From the NCBI RefSeq assembly GCF_014839835.1, contig NC_071632.1, positions 16,820,487 through 16,884,486 on the forward strand: a stretch of DNA of 64,000 bases, in the 5' to 3' direction. This document shows positions 31,489 through 42,689 of the stretch, piece after piece. A model generated the notes under the pieces. That model did not search any database. It saw only the letters and a program-made list of their open reading frames with translations, and had not been told where the DNA came from. A program made the translations under genes and the position numbers. The number at the start of each line of letters is the position of its first letter. Within the stretch, counting starts at the first letter, position 1. This stretch comes from Dryobates pubescens (taxonomy: Eukaryota > Chordata > Aves > Piciformes > Picidae).

Positions 31489-34400
31489 ATGACTGAGTTT
31501 GGAGATTTCATGAACGTTCTGGGGGACTTTGGGCCATATCAGAAGCTGCTGGTATTCCTCATCTCCCTCCCACTGCTGCTTAATCCTTTCCAAATGATTG
31601 GCCAAGTGTTCATGGTTCTGGAGGTGCCACACCACTGTGACACCAGCTGGATCCGTGCTGTCGGCCCCAACCTGACGGAGGAAGAGCAGCTGAACCTCAC
31701 CCTGCCCCGAGGCGCGGATGGGGCCTACGAGCAGTGCCGCAGGTACTCGCCGGTGGACTGGGACCTGGACTCCATCAGGACCTACGGCCTGAACGCCACC
31801 GAGGAGTGCCGCAGTGGGTGGGTGTACCCTGCGGGACAGCCGCCCTCCCTGCTGACCGAGGTCTGTAACCACCCCTGGGGGGCTGGGCATGGGGAAGGGA
31901 AGGGATGGGCATAGCCTGGCCTGGAGTTTGGGAAGCCAGCACCAGCTGAAGTTCAGTCAGCTCCAGCACTTTTTGTAAGTACCTTTCTCTGAGCTGAAGC
32001 TGGAAGAAGCTTCTATTTTGTAAAGGTCTTTGGGGTCCCTGAAGCACTCTGTCCGTTTCACAGATGGCTTATGTAGAGGCTCCTCAGCAGCTGCTGCATC
32101 ACTTCCCACTCCTACTCCACTGCTCCTTTCCCAGAGAAAATCTTGCTTTCCTGTCCTCCTTCATCTCAAAGGTCTCTTCCAACCTGGTCTATCCTATCCT
32201 ATCCTATCCTATCCTATCCTATCCTATCCTATCCTATCCCATTCCATTCCATTCCATCCCATCCCATTCCATTCCTTTCTAGCCTGTCCCACCTTTGCAG
32301 CCAAAGAAGCAAGCTGCTAGGACTCTCATTCCAAGGTCCCAAATGAAGTAAAACTTGCCAACCAAGAGGCTTCCTCAGGAATGCCTGGGCTGGAGGGGAC
32401 CCCTGTAGCTTCCAGAACTTGGGAGATGTGCACCATGATAAGAAGCAACTCCTACGTCAGTCTCACCACTGACTTGTGTCCTACACGTACACCATGGAGG
32501 CTTATGCCTTTGTGAGTGGGTTCTCTGCTGCTATGGGTTGGAGTGAAAGTTCAGTCACCCAACTCCTGGATCAGCCATGGACCAGAAGGGCTGTCCACTC
32601 ACAGCTGGAGTCTGTCAAGAGCAAAAGCAGCTGTGTTTTCTCCTTCCAGTTTGACCTGGTGTGTGAAAGGAAGGACCTGAAGGACATCTCCCAGTCTATC
32701 TACATGGCGGGGCTTCTCTTAGGAGCCATCATCTTTGGGGCACTAAGTGACAGGTGAGGAAACACAGCAATCTTCCCAGAGGTATTGCCCAGCCCCCAGC
32801 GACAGCCCAGCTGAGAATTCAGGATGTCCATGCACAGAGCATGAAGTACTCCATCCACAGGACCTGATCCCCTTGCCTGAGAAGGGCATCTGGGGCTACC
32901 TGACATGTCAGTAGGTGTCTGAGGGTTAGAAAGAGAGGGAAGCAGATTCAGCCTTTTGGGGGGAGGGTCCTTCAGAAATCACAGGTCTAGCCCCAGCTGC
33001 TACCTCAGCTACCCAACAATGTCTTTAGGAATCTCAGATTCACAGCATCATCTCCTTTAGCCATTACTAGCATCATGATGGGTCAAAAGCATAGATGCTG
33101 CTTTTCCTGACAAATAGAACTTTGCTCACATGGGTGTTAAATCTCCTCTGCTGTGAATGCTCCCCAAATCACATCCTATTCCACATGGGCACTTCCCCAT
33201 CTCTGTGATACCCCTGTGTTTTACCTCTTCCTCTGCAGGGTGGGCCGCCGGCCAGTCTTTCTCATCTCCATCTCCCTCCAGGGCTTGTTTGGCCTAGGGA
33301 CTGCCTTTGCACCCCACCTCTATGTGTACATGGCCTTCAGGTGTGTCGTTGGCATAGCGGTGTCAGGCATTCTGATTACTTCCCTGGCTCTAGGTGAGTA
33401 GTATGACCTGGCTGTGAGGCAAGGAACAAGATACAGTCCCACAAGATCACAGAAGCACAGAACATATCTGGTTGGAATAGACCTCAAAGATCATCCAGCC
33501 CAATCTTTGACCCAATACTGAAGGGTCAACACTAAACCACATCCCTAAGTGCCAGGTCCACACACTGCTTGAACACCCCCAGGAACTGTGACTCCACCAC
33601 TGCCCTGGGCAGACCATCCCAGTGTTTGAGAACCACAGAATCACAAAGGCTGGAAGAGACCTCAAAGGTCACCAAGTCCAACCTGTCACCACAGACTTCA
33701 TGACTAAACCATGGCACCAAGTGCCATGTCCAATCCTTTTTTGAACATCTCCAGGGATGAACACCTCCCTGGGCAGCACATTCCATTGCTTAACAACTCT
33801 CTCTGTGAAGAACTTTCTCCTCAGCTTGAGCCTAAACTTCCCCTGGTGCAGCTTGAGACTGTGTCCAATTGTTCTGGTGTTGGTTGCCTGGGAAAAGAGA
33901 CCAACCCCCACCTGGCCACAACCACCCTTCAGGTAGCTGTAGACAGCAATAAGGTGTCCCCTGAGCCCCCTCTTCTCTAGGCTAAACCCTTCCAGTGAAG
34001 AAATATTTCCTAACATCCATCTTAAACCTCTCCCGGTGCAGCTTGTAACCATTTCCTCTAGTCCTTCCTCATGTCACTAGGGGGAAGAGGCTGGCCCCCT
34101 CCTCATCCCAACCTCCCTTCAGGTGGTTGTAGAGAACTGTAAGGTCTCCCCTCATCATTCTCCTCTCAAAGAGCGAAAGATAATCCTGCATGCATTGCAA
34201 AGGCAGACCCTGAGCCTTTGTTCTCCTTCTCAGCTACAGAATGGGTTGGTGTCTCCCGGCCCAAGGCAGTGCTCATTACCCACTGCTGTTTGGCCTTGGG
34301 GCAGGTGCTTTTGGCTGGCTTGACTTACGGACTTCGCAACTGGAGGCTGCTGGAGATTGCAGGGAATGCTCCACTCTTTGCCCTTTTCTTCTACATCTGG

Positions 34401-37113
34401 TAAGAAGGAGCAGGATAGAGATTCTTCAAGACATGGCAGCAGTGGGGGGAAAGGGCTGGCAGTGAGCAGGCAGCAGCTCAGGAGCAGGCTGCATCTTTCC
34501 CAGTACAGTGCGGATGCCAGAGGGACTTCTGCAGAGATCATCACAGCTCCTGGGGGACCTCTGAGAGCAGCCAGGGGTTTGCTCCAGTTTTGCAAAGATG
34601 GCCTTTAGGGCCTATGTGCAGGCCTAGAAAGCCTGACCTGAGGAGCTACCTGGACTCATCCATCATATGGGATGCCCATTGCTTGCTGGGTGTGATCACA
34701 AGGAGGTGGGCTGTGGGAATATTCAGCAGGTCACAGCAGCAGCTCTTGATCCCATCTCCTTGACAGGGTGCTACCAGAATCAGCTCGGTGGCTGGTAACA
34801 AAAGGCAGAATAGAAGAGGCCAAGAAGGTCCTTCAGAAAGCAGCATCCTTCAACAAGTGCACCATCCCACCAGAACTCCTTGAGCAGGTACCTCTAATGG
34901 CATGGGGAACTGCTTCTTGGCTTCAGAGACTTTCCCCTGTGCTTGGCTTTTTGGTAGTAGCTCAGCCTGCACCATTCTGGAGTCCACCTTGGCATATGGA
35001 AAGGACTCAAATGCTTCCCAGGAGTATTGAGGATGAGCATGAGGGCTCTGCTTAGTCTGTGGTTTGCCATGTATAAATGCCTAGAGGGCATCTCCACCTC
35101 AAAGTCCCCACACTGGGGAAATGTTCATCCCAAGAAACCTCTTAGTCACCAAACTACTGCACTGGGCACCCAGAGCACCTGCACAGGAGCCCAGACCCAC
35201 TGGGCTGCCTCCCTCCTAGAACAGTTTGGGGTCACAAGTCTGTTCCACTGAGGCTTTTCTTTAACTGCATGTGAAAAAGGAGCTAGCCATGAGTTTCCAT
35301 TGACTGGTTTGACTTGGTCTGTCTGTCTTCTAAAGCTGAATCCTGTGAAACAGACCAAGTCTGGAAGCATTCTGGATCTCTTTTGGAAGAAGCAGCTCCG
35401 GAAGGTGATTTTAATCATGTTGGTCACCTGGTAAGCCATCCCATAGCCCACTCTTTTCAGACTTCTAGGTGAAGAAAAGAAGAGATTGAAGGCTGAGAAG
35501 AACTGTACATTAATTTTGTTTGATTTTGAGGGCCATGTTTAGGCCTGTATGTTCATCTCCTCTCTTTTGCCTCTCCATAATGGACCAGAACTAACTTCTG
35601 TGGGCATGGGAAGAAGCTGATTATTTGAGATCACACTACATATCACATGAATGTTACAGGTCAGAAGCTCCACAGAGATTCTAGAGGATAAACCCTGGAA
35701 AGTCCATCTGGCCCCATGTCCTGTTCAACTTGAATTTCAGGTTTGCAAACAGTCTTGTCTACTATGGGTTGAGCCTCAGTGTGACAAGTTTTGGTCTGGA
35801 CATCTACCTGACACAGCTTGCCTTTGGAGCAGTGGAGTTACCAGCTCGACTGTCCTGCATTTTCCTGCTTGAGTGGTTTGGGAGGAAGAAGACCCAGGCT
35901 GTGCTCCTGCTGCTGTCAGGCCTGATGTGTCTCATCATCACTGGCATCCCTGAAGGTGAATAACCTCTTTGCAAGCCAAGAGTAGAGCCAAGGCCCAGGC
36001 CCAGCCAGCTCTATGCTGGTTCAGATCCACCCTCCCAGCCCCACTGGCTGTAGGGCAGGACTTGCTCCAGGGGCTGAGCTGCCTTGAGGTCCACAGCTTG
36101 CTATCAGCATGACTTTTCTCTTCATCAGGGCTGTGCCTGATCCTTCCACAGATCCTTGCCCTTGGCAGGCACTGTCCATTACACATGCTGCTAATTTGGG
36201 AAATGTCCAGGGCCTCAGAACAAACCTGAATTCTCTTTAACAGTTCTCCAGAGGGTGCTGTCCAGGAAAAGGTGTGTTAAGAACAATTTCCAGTGGCTTA
36301 GGTGGTAGATTTTTGTGGTTAAGTCCATTAAAAGGGTTTGTCCTAAGAAATACCAGTGCAGAGACCTTCACTCCCAACTAAACCTTCTCCATGGAGGTCA
36401 CATCAGCAGTCTCTCCTCCTTCCCTCAGACCAGCCTGTGGTGATCACCATCCTGGCCATCATTGGCAAGTTTACAGCCACAGCCTCCTTCTCTACTTCTC
36501 ACATCTATGCTGCAGAGCTCCTCCCCACCATCATCAGGTGAGGTCCCCTCATGTATCAGGCTTGTTTCCACCATGGTTGATGGTACAGGTAGGGCAAGAC
36601 CTGGGTTATTCCCATGGTCACATATAGTCCCACAGTGGTCCAGGGGATGCTGTGCACAGCTCTCACCTCCCATGTCCACTCACTTTTGCAGACAGACTGG
36701 CGTGGGGCTGTGCTCCATGTCAGCACGGGTCGCAGGGGTCTTGGCCCCTCTGATTCGCCCCCTGGCTGAGTTCCACCAGGCCATACCCTTGGCCATCTTC
36801 GGGAGTCCCCCTGTGCTTGTGGGGCTGCTCTGCTTCCTGCTGCCCGAGACCAGTGGCAACGATTTGGTAGATGACCTGAGGTCAGCCAACCCACAGCTGA
36901 GGTGGGTATCAGCAGGAAAGAGAAATGTAATTCAAAGGTGTACCTTTCATGGAAGAGAAACACGTCAGAAATCAGGATGGAAACCATGGCATCTCTTTCT
37001 TTTTCCTCCTTGTCTTCAGGAGCAAGAATCTGGAAGAGCTGTCCAAGAAAGACCTCACAGAGGATGGAGCAGACTTGAAGAAGGACACATGCAGAAGCTT
37101 AGAGAGCAAGTAA
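31489..37113 (+). CDS. SLC22A13: SLC22A13-like organic anion transporter, copy A (10 exons)
   Basis: An MFS transporter of the organic-anion family; human SLC22A13 (OAT10) exchanges urate, nicotinate and other monocarboxylates at the apical membrane of renal tubule cells. Exons: 31489-31860, 32650-32753, 33239-33393, 34234-34399, 34767-34887, 35336-35430, 35741-35955, 36429-36537, 36692-36901, 37020-37113. Phases match throughout; 546 aa, against about 551 in human. Features include TM1, then a large extracellular loop with paired Cys and three N-glycosylation sequons (NLTE, NLTL, NATE). There is an MFS loop motif LSDRVGRRP (exon 2/3 junction), the SLC22 LPESARWL motif (exon 5), FGRKKTQ (exon 7), a TM11 Arg in SMSARVAG, and PETSGNDL. 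The C-terminus (SLESK) has no PDZ ligand. Intron 3 carries nested CR1s absent from copy B. Confidence 0.92.
32158..32275 (+). repeat. CR1 3' tail expanded into (ATCCT)n microsatellite
   Basis: The last bases of a CR1 (ctcaaaggtctcttccaacc) run directly into about ten perfect ATCCT units (32190-32238) and then degenerate ATTCC/ATCCC units to about 32275. CR1 ends naturally in a short octamer-like repeat, so this array probably grew from that seed. It lies in intron 1 of copy A; copy B lacks it. Confidence 0.85.
33445..34180 (-). repeat. Old CR1 interrupted by a younger CR1
   Basis: An older inverted CR1 (33445-33633 and 33987-34180) is split between '...agtgtttgagaac' and 'ccttccagtgaag...', which are contiguous in intact CR1. 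The split is filled by a second, less diverged inverted CR1 (33634-33986). Both lie in intron 3 of SLC22 copy A and are missing from the corresponding intron of copy B (45130-45246). Confidence 0.88.
33634..33986 (-). repeat. Younger CR1 nested in older CR1
   Basis: Starts with the inverted 3' end (cacagaatcacaaaggctgg) and ends inside the 'ccccctcttctctaggcta' segment. It has the same subfamily character as the copies at 9205 and 61512. Confidence 0.85.
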
Positions 37114-38045
37114 TGAATGGACCATCATATACTAAAGGTCTAGTCCGATCCACTTGTTAAAGCAAACAAATCAGGCATTGCTGTGGGGAAACTGGTCCTT
37201 CAGATGACCAACTAAGTGGTCATGGTCAGAGGCAGAGGAGAGCTGGGTCACTCTGCATTTGCAAAGGATGATGCACTTCAAACTGCTCCTCAAACCCAGC
37301 CTGGAAGGCCTGGCTGCGCCACTCCTCCCCACCTCTTCCCGCTCCCCTGCAGACTGCTACCCGTGGAGCCTTCCCTGTCGTGTTTCACAGCAATAAAGAA
37401 GCCCCAGGAGAGTGGCAGCCCTGGGCCAGCCAGCACCAGGCTGTGTCCCTCCTGCACTAAGGGCTTGGGCCAGCAGCCTCCTCCTCGCTCCAAGCCTCCA
37501 CCTTGGCTCAGGATGTCACTGAAGCCCTGTCACACACCTGTGTAGCTTTTCTTTGGATGTGCTTTGGGTTTGAGCTGCTGCATCCAGCATAGAAATTATC
37601 CTCTGACTTGGAGGAGAGACACTTGTAATGCAATATGTGAATAATAAATGGTGGTGATTTGTTTTGGTTTGTCTTTTATTTCCCTACTGTTTCACAGTTG
37701 GCCTTTAACTGCTGTTGGCTCTGGAGTGTTTTCTACACAGGACTTGTAAGTCTGTCATTTAGCAGGCAGCTGGAAACGTGCTTGGTTTCCATCAGCCACA
37801 AACACTGCAGAAACAGAGGGTTAGAGCAGAAGGGCTGGGTTCAGCTAGGACTTTTTCTTATTTCCAAGCCTTCAGATGAACAATCTGTGTTTATATATTG
37901 TTCTCTATGAGCAGCTGGGGAAGTCTCCTGAATTGGGTGGTGTATGCTCCAGGTCAAGGGCAGTTAAACTGAGTGGCTATCTGGACAGCTTTCCCCAATC
38001 ATTGTCAGCTCTTAACACTGACCTTCACTGGCTGCTGCCAGCTCA
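37114..38045 (+). repeat. SLC22 3' UTR/tail, copy A (three copies in window)
   Basis: The 3' UTR, including AATAAA at 37643-37648, and flanking sequence are almost identical to 48869-49800 after copy B; I see only a few substitutions in about 900 bp. The part 37180-37925 recurs inverted at 59711-60470. Beyond about 38045 the A and B flanks diverge sharply. Confidence 0.88.
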
Positions 38046-38589
38046 GCCACAATATTTTATTATCATCTAATGTCATGCCTTCTCAGGGTGGTCTTCTCTC
38101 CTGCACATCCTTTTATGGATCTATCTATTTCCTCAAACATGAAAAACCAGGCTGGTCACAGCATGGGGACAGGAGGAAGGAGACAATGAAGTCTTTCTGC
38201 TAAAGGGAAGGTCCAGCATCCTGACATTGCCCAAAGACCAAGAGTCGGGGTTGGAGCACTGATATTGAGCATGCACTGATTGACTCAATGATCCCTGTGT
38301 GACTCCTCTGGCAACAGGAGCTGTGCCTCCAAACAGCTTCTCATCTTGGGGAACAGGAACAGACCAGGATTTACTGCCCATCCACACATTAGATACATCT
38401 ATCCCTGCCTGACCAGCTTCCCATTGTCTCCCATCCCATCACTGGCCACCTCCAAGAGCCCTGCCTTCTCTGTAATGTTCATAAAATAGACATAGACAGC
38501 AATGACTTCCTCCCTCTTAACTTTCTTGAAAGAGCTACCTAACCCATCTCTCAGCCTCTCCCCAGGTGACACACAGTCCAGGTCTCACC

Positions 38590-38765
38590 TTGATCACACT
38601 TCCTTACAGTATGTCAATAGCTTTCTTGCACCGAGGAGCCCAGAACTGGACAAAATACTCCACGTTTGGTCCTACAAGTGCCAAAAGCAGAGGAATACTC
38701 ACTTCTCTGGACCAGCTGGCTGGGCTTTTTCTAATGCAGCCTGGGATGTAGCTGACTCCTCTGTC
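38590..38765 (-). repeat. CR1 internal fragment
   Basis: 'ttgcaccgaggagcccagaactggacaaa' type sequence (split here for brevity: 'ccgaggagcccagaactgg') and 'ctttttctaatgcagcctgg' match the region downstream of CR1 reverse transcriptase in inverted orientation. It interrupts the duplicated LIM-intron segment. Confidence 0.7.
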
Positions 38766-38777
38766 ACAAGGGCATGT

Positions 38778-39253
38778 GACTGCCTTGGTTTCAGCTTCAT
38801 AGTCACCAAGACACCACAGTCCCTTTCTGAAGGGCTGATTACCATCCTCTTGGCCCCACAGCTCTACAGACACCTTCTCCCAGCAGGCACTTGTGCTATC
38901 ACAGCAGCCCTCTGCACTTCCGCCCATGTGGTCCACACTGAGCATACACAGGGAGCTGAAGTGCTGGGGTGAAGCCTGGCCTGTGAGACAGGGATTGCAC
39001 ACAGCCTGGGCTACAGCTCCCACAGGGATTGCAAGGAAATGTTTCATTTTTCACATGTTGCTTTCTGAAAGGCAAATCAAACCTAGCCTCAGGAAAACCA
39101 CACTCATTTGAAAGGTTTCATTCTTCAAGCCCTCTCCCTTCCCCAGCACTTGCCCCTGCAACACAACTTTGCTGAAAACCTGTCCATCAGGGCTGCTGTG
39201 AGGCCTCCCCTCCCACACAGCCACTAACAGCTCTGACAATGTCTCTTTTCCAA
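38778..39253 (+). repeat. Second copy of LIM-gene intron segment
   Basis: About 476 bp nearly identical to 25542-26017, ending at the bases that precede the AG of the LIM acceptor. No LIM-coding continuation is recognisable, so it is non-coding here. Confidence 0.75.
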
Positions 39254-39439
39254 GTCCTGGCACAGGACAGCTTGCCCCAAGTGACCAGAGGGGTATTCCA
39301 TTCCACATGGCTCCATGCTCCACAGGGAAAACTGGGGAAAGAAGGGGGAAAGAGTGGACATTCAAAGGGGTGGTGCTCACCTTCCCAAACCACCATTACA
39401 CATGATAGAGCTCTGCTTCCCTGGGAATACCTGCCAGTC

Positions 39440-39645
39440 AGTGGGAAGTGGTGAATCAATTCCTTGTTTGCTTTGTCTGCACATGTGGCTTTTGCTTTCC
39501 CTATTAACCTCTCTTCATCTCAAACCGTGAGTTTTCTTTTACCCTTCTGATTCTCTCCCTCATCCCACTGGTGAGGAGCAAGGGAGTCACTGGAGCTTAG
39601 TTTCCAGCTGGGGTTCAACCACAATAGTCACTTTTAGTCTCCAAG
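39440..39645 (+). mobile_element. Fossil avian LTR fragment
   Basis: Resembles the 3' portion of a common avian endogenous-retrovirus LTR, including 'ggtgaggagcaagggagtc' and an ending near 'ccagctggggttcaaccaca'. It is related to the end of the LTR at 39960-41217. Old and partial; family assignment (ERVL-like) is tentative. Confidence 0.5.
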
Positions 39646-39959
39646 GTGGAGCTGAAAGTGTTTGAGATAGCAAGAGATTTGCCTGGAATGTTGTGGGTCA
39701 AATTTATTGCTGTTTAGCTCATTAATCGACAGGCTCACGTGCCTGCCATGAGGCTGTTGCCTTATTCTGCAGGAGTCTAATGCTCCTTAGTGGTCATTTT
39801 CTGCTTATCTTGCTTCCAGAACTGCTGTGCTGCTGATCATCTCACCCTCACCCTACTGTCCCTGGAACATTTTGATAACAGCAATGTGGCTAGGCTGGCA
39901 GATGGCCAGGACAGCGCTGCTGTTTCTATGCTGCTGTACCGAATGACTGGAACTCCAGT

Positions 39960-41217
39960 GTGACCTTCAGTCAGAGGAACTGTGACCTCTGAAAGAAAGA
40001 GTTCACATGGGAGCAGGGCACTCTGAGGTGGCTGTGGCTAAGCCCATGCCAGAGTGAGTGTATCTCAAAGAGTCTGTGGCCATGGTTATGTGCAAACAAC
40101 ATGTAGATGTGGCACTTGGGGGCATGGTTTACTGGGCACAGTGGGGTTGGGTTGATGACTGGACTTGATGATCCAAGAAGTCTTTTCCAACCTTAATGAT
40201 TCAACATTTGTATGATTCTAAGTCTGTGCCACAGCAGATATACCCAGGAGTAAGTCCACATTGGAGAAGGTACATCCTGAAGCATCTCTGGATGTAGATA
40301 AAGCCATGCTGAAGGAGGGATACCTTGAAGCATCAGTGGCTGTGAATGAAGTCATGCTGGAGCACCTCAAAGCATATGGCCATGGATAAGCCCACAACAG
40401 AGCAGGTACACCCCTGGAGATGTGGGTAAGGTCCTACTGGAGCAGGTACATCTCTGAAGACATTGTGTGCCAAGAAGGCAATACTGGAATGGATGCACCT
40501 CGGAGCGACTGCGGCTGTGGATAAGGCTATGCCACAGCAGGTATAGCCTGGAGAGACTTCAGCAGGTAGCTAAAGGTCCACTTGGAGCAAGTATACCCCT
40601 AAGGGATTCAGTTTGCAGAGAAGTCCAAGCCAGGGAGGAGCAACAGAAGGAGCTCATTGGAATGTTGAACCCTGGTCTGGTCCAAAGGGACACCTGCAAA
40701 CACTGTAACCTGTGATTTGACTTGCACATTGTGGGGATTCCTTTCGCATGAACCACTTGAGCCAGTGGACAACAGGCCACACAAGAAGCAAGGCAAGCGC
40801 AGCAGTGACCTGACCTCAGCTGTCCACACAACACTTCACCCATCTTGTCCTGGGTGACCACCATAACCAATGGAGCCCAAAGTCATGGACTAAATGATCT
40901 CAGCGCAGACATTTGGCAAGGGTGCTCTGTAGGCTAGGGGAATGACATCTGTGTATGATATTGAGGGATGGGAAGGGGTGGGAGGGCAAGGAGGCCTGAG
41001 GAGGAGGAGCTGAACATCTGCCATCATCTGCCAATGGGAAGTAGTAAATGAGTTCCTTGTTTTGCTCTGCTTACACATGCAGCTTTTGCTTTGAAATGTC
41101 CTTATCTCAGCCTGGGAATTTTGTCAGCTTCACCCTCCCCCCACCCCGATCCTTATCCCTATCCCACCAGGGAGGAGCAAGAGAATTGCTGCCTGGGGTT
41201 TAGCTGCCAGCTGGGTG
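39960..41217 (+). mobile_element. Fossil avian LTR (solo-LTR-like), with CR1 insertion
   Basis: About 1.2 kb with the degenerate tandem theme 'gagcaggtacacccctg' and 'tggataagcccatgc', which is characteristic of a long avian ERV LTR. It ends in the same type of 3' segment as the neighbouring fragment (ggtttagctgccagctgg). A CR1 3' tail is inserted at about 40085-40215. No internal retroviral genes are seen. It is an old, decayed fossil, probably ERVL-like. Confidence 0.5.
40085..40215 (+). repeat. CR1 3' tail inside LTR
   Basis: 'ggcacttgggggcatggttt' then 'ggacttgatgatccaagaag' and 'cttttccaaccttaatgatt' is a CR1 3' end inserted into the LTR fossil. Confidence 0.8.
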
Positions 41218-41955
41218 TGACTGTTTTAGGGTGTGACTGGTTTAGGGTGTGACTGTTTTAGGCTGTGCCTTTAAGGAAGGGACAGTGTTGGAACACTCTG
41301 GCTGAATGCAATGAAAACAAAGATAGGTCTAAGTGAGTTTCATTGGTAGATTGGTAGAATGCAACTTCAAGTTTTAGTTCAGTTGGAATCTTTCTCAGTT
41401 CCAGTCTGGCCTGGTCTGTTTGGCCTGTCTGCTTCTGTCTCTCTCTGAGCAGCTAGCTGGAGCTGACCTTGGATAACAGGTAAGAGGACTAATCCTTGCA
41501 TGTGCTTTGAAGCCTAACAAAATTCCATCCTTAATAATTACCTTTTCTTTCTCTCTAATCCTTTTTGGGGAAAAAGGGAGGTAGGGGGAGAGAGAGAACA
41601 ATAGAACAATAGAACAAACCAGGTTGGAAGAGACCTTCAAGATCATCGCGCCCAACCCATCAACCAATCCAACCCACCTAAACAACTAACCCATGGCACC
41701 AAGTACAGGGGGGGGAAACCCCCACTGTCCAGAGGAGGGAGTTTTGTTCTGTGTTACATTCTTTGCTGTATATTTCTGTATATATTGTAAATACTGTTAT
41801 GTATTGTGTATATATATCCATTTGCTTTTCATCCTGCTTGTAAATATAGCTCCTATCCTTTGCTTCTCCGACTGAGCTACTTGTAGTTTCCTTCTTTGTG
41901 GGGGAGGGAGAACTGAACTTGCTCTCACCACCACACTGGGGTTAAGCCATGACAC
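41218..41955 (+). mobile_element. Second fossil avian LTR, with CR1 insertion
   Basis: A different LTR type directly abuts the previous one. It starts with three copies of a 'gtgtgactgttttagg' unit and 'ctgtgcctttaagga', has an AT-rich core (tatattgtaaatactgtt) and ends 'ccaccacactggggttaagccatgaca'-like (key part 'actggggttaagccatgac'). Its outer bases are TG...CA. A CR1 tail occupies about 41597-41706. No internal genes; old solo-LTR-like fossil, class uncertain. Confidence 0.5.
41597..41706 (-). repeat. CR1 3' tail inside second LTR
   Basis: Inverted CR1 end (aatagaacaaaccaggttgg, cttcaagatcatcgcgccca) interrupts the LTR fossil. Confidence 0.8.
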
Positions 41956-42689
41956 AACCCAAAACACAGGTCTCCAACCACAGCCCCTCCTGATGGTCAG
42001 AGCTGCATAAGAGAAAAGCCAAGCCCATGAACTGGTGAACTGCCCACACCAGCCTTCTGCCCCAGGCAACGGTTTCACTTTCTGAACTACTATCTTGCGT
42101 GATACCTTACCCTGCCTCTAGTCCTTGACATTTGTCTACAAATGTGCAGGCTTTCCAGCTGTCCATCCCAAGTCTTCCCTGAAACTCAGTGATTTCTCCT
42201 GCTCTCCAAAATAGGCTTTTCCATTTTCAAGAGGTTTTGCAAGCATTAGTAATCCACCTGGGCAAACAAGCACAGAAACTCTAGCAGCGAGGCTCCAGGA
42301 AAAAAATGTTTGCAGGGCTGAGCCAAGCTTTAGCCCTGAGAGATCTCTACCATGCAGGATTAAACTACCCACCCTTTGATGCAACCCACAGATACCATCC
42401 CCCTAGTCTATAAACCATCCCTGCAAAATGCCTACAAAATGTTCACATTGGCATGAAGCTTCCCTAGGGGAGCAGAGGAGGCTGTCCAGTGATGTTAGGA
42501 AGAACAGCCTCAAGAAGTCACATCTGCATCAACACATGAGACTGCAGTCCTATCTAGGTCACCCTCAAGTTGTTTTCACGGTCAAAATCTGACTTCATTG
42601 CCACAGGAGATGCTGACAGCCAAGCAGCAGGAGGCAAGGCCATGAGCTGCACACAGCAAGGAAAGCTTGAAGAGTTCAGTTTGCTGTAC
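41956..42689. other. Spacer upstream of copy B
   Basis: I see no gene or recognisable repeat. It joins the LTR cluster to the duplicated promoter of copy B. Confidence 0.5.

Larger units (their letters stand above)
38046..39440. other. Intergenic A-B spacer with LIM-intron copy
   Basis: Holds diverged flank similar to the copy B flank (38080-38150 against 49830-49915). It also holds a CR1-derived piece (about 38590-38765) and the second copy of the LIM-gene intron (38778-39253). Similarity to the LIM exon itself is not convincing beyond the splice site. Confidence 0.55.

Noticed and set aside
32190-32275. Telomere-like or CRISPR-like array
   Set aside because: Unit is ATCCT with no spacers; it is a simple microsatellite attached to a CR1 tail.
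36462-37160. 232-residue open frame across SLC22 copy A exons 8-10
   Set aside because: It reads through two introns in a shifted frame and does not match SLC22 protein; the real exons explain the locus.
40467-40715. 82-residue plus-strand frame
   Set aside because: Lies within the LTR fossil's degenerate tandem repeats; not a gene.
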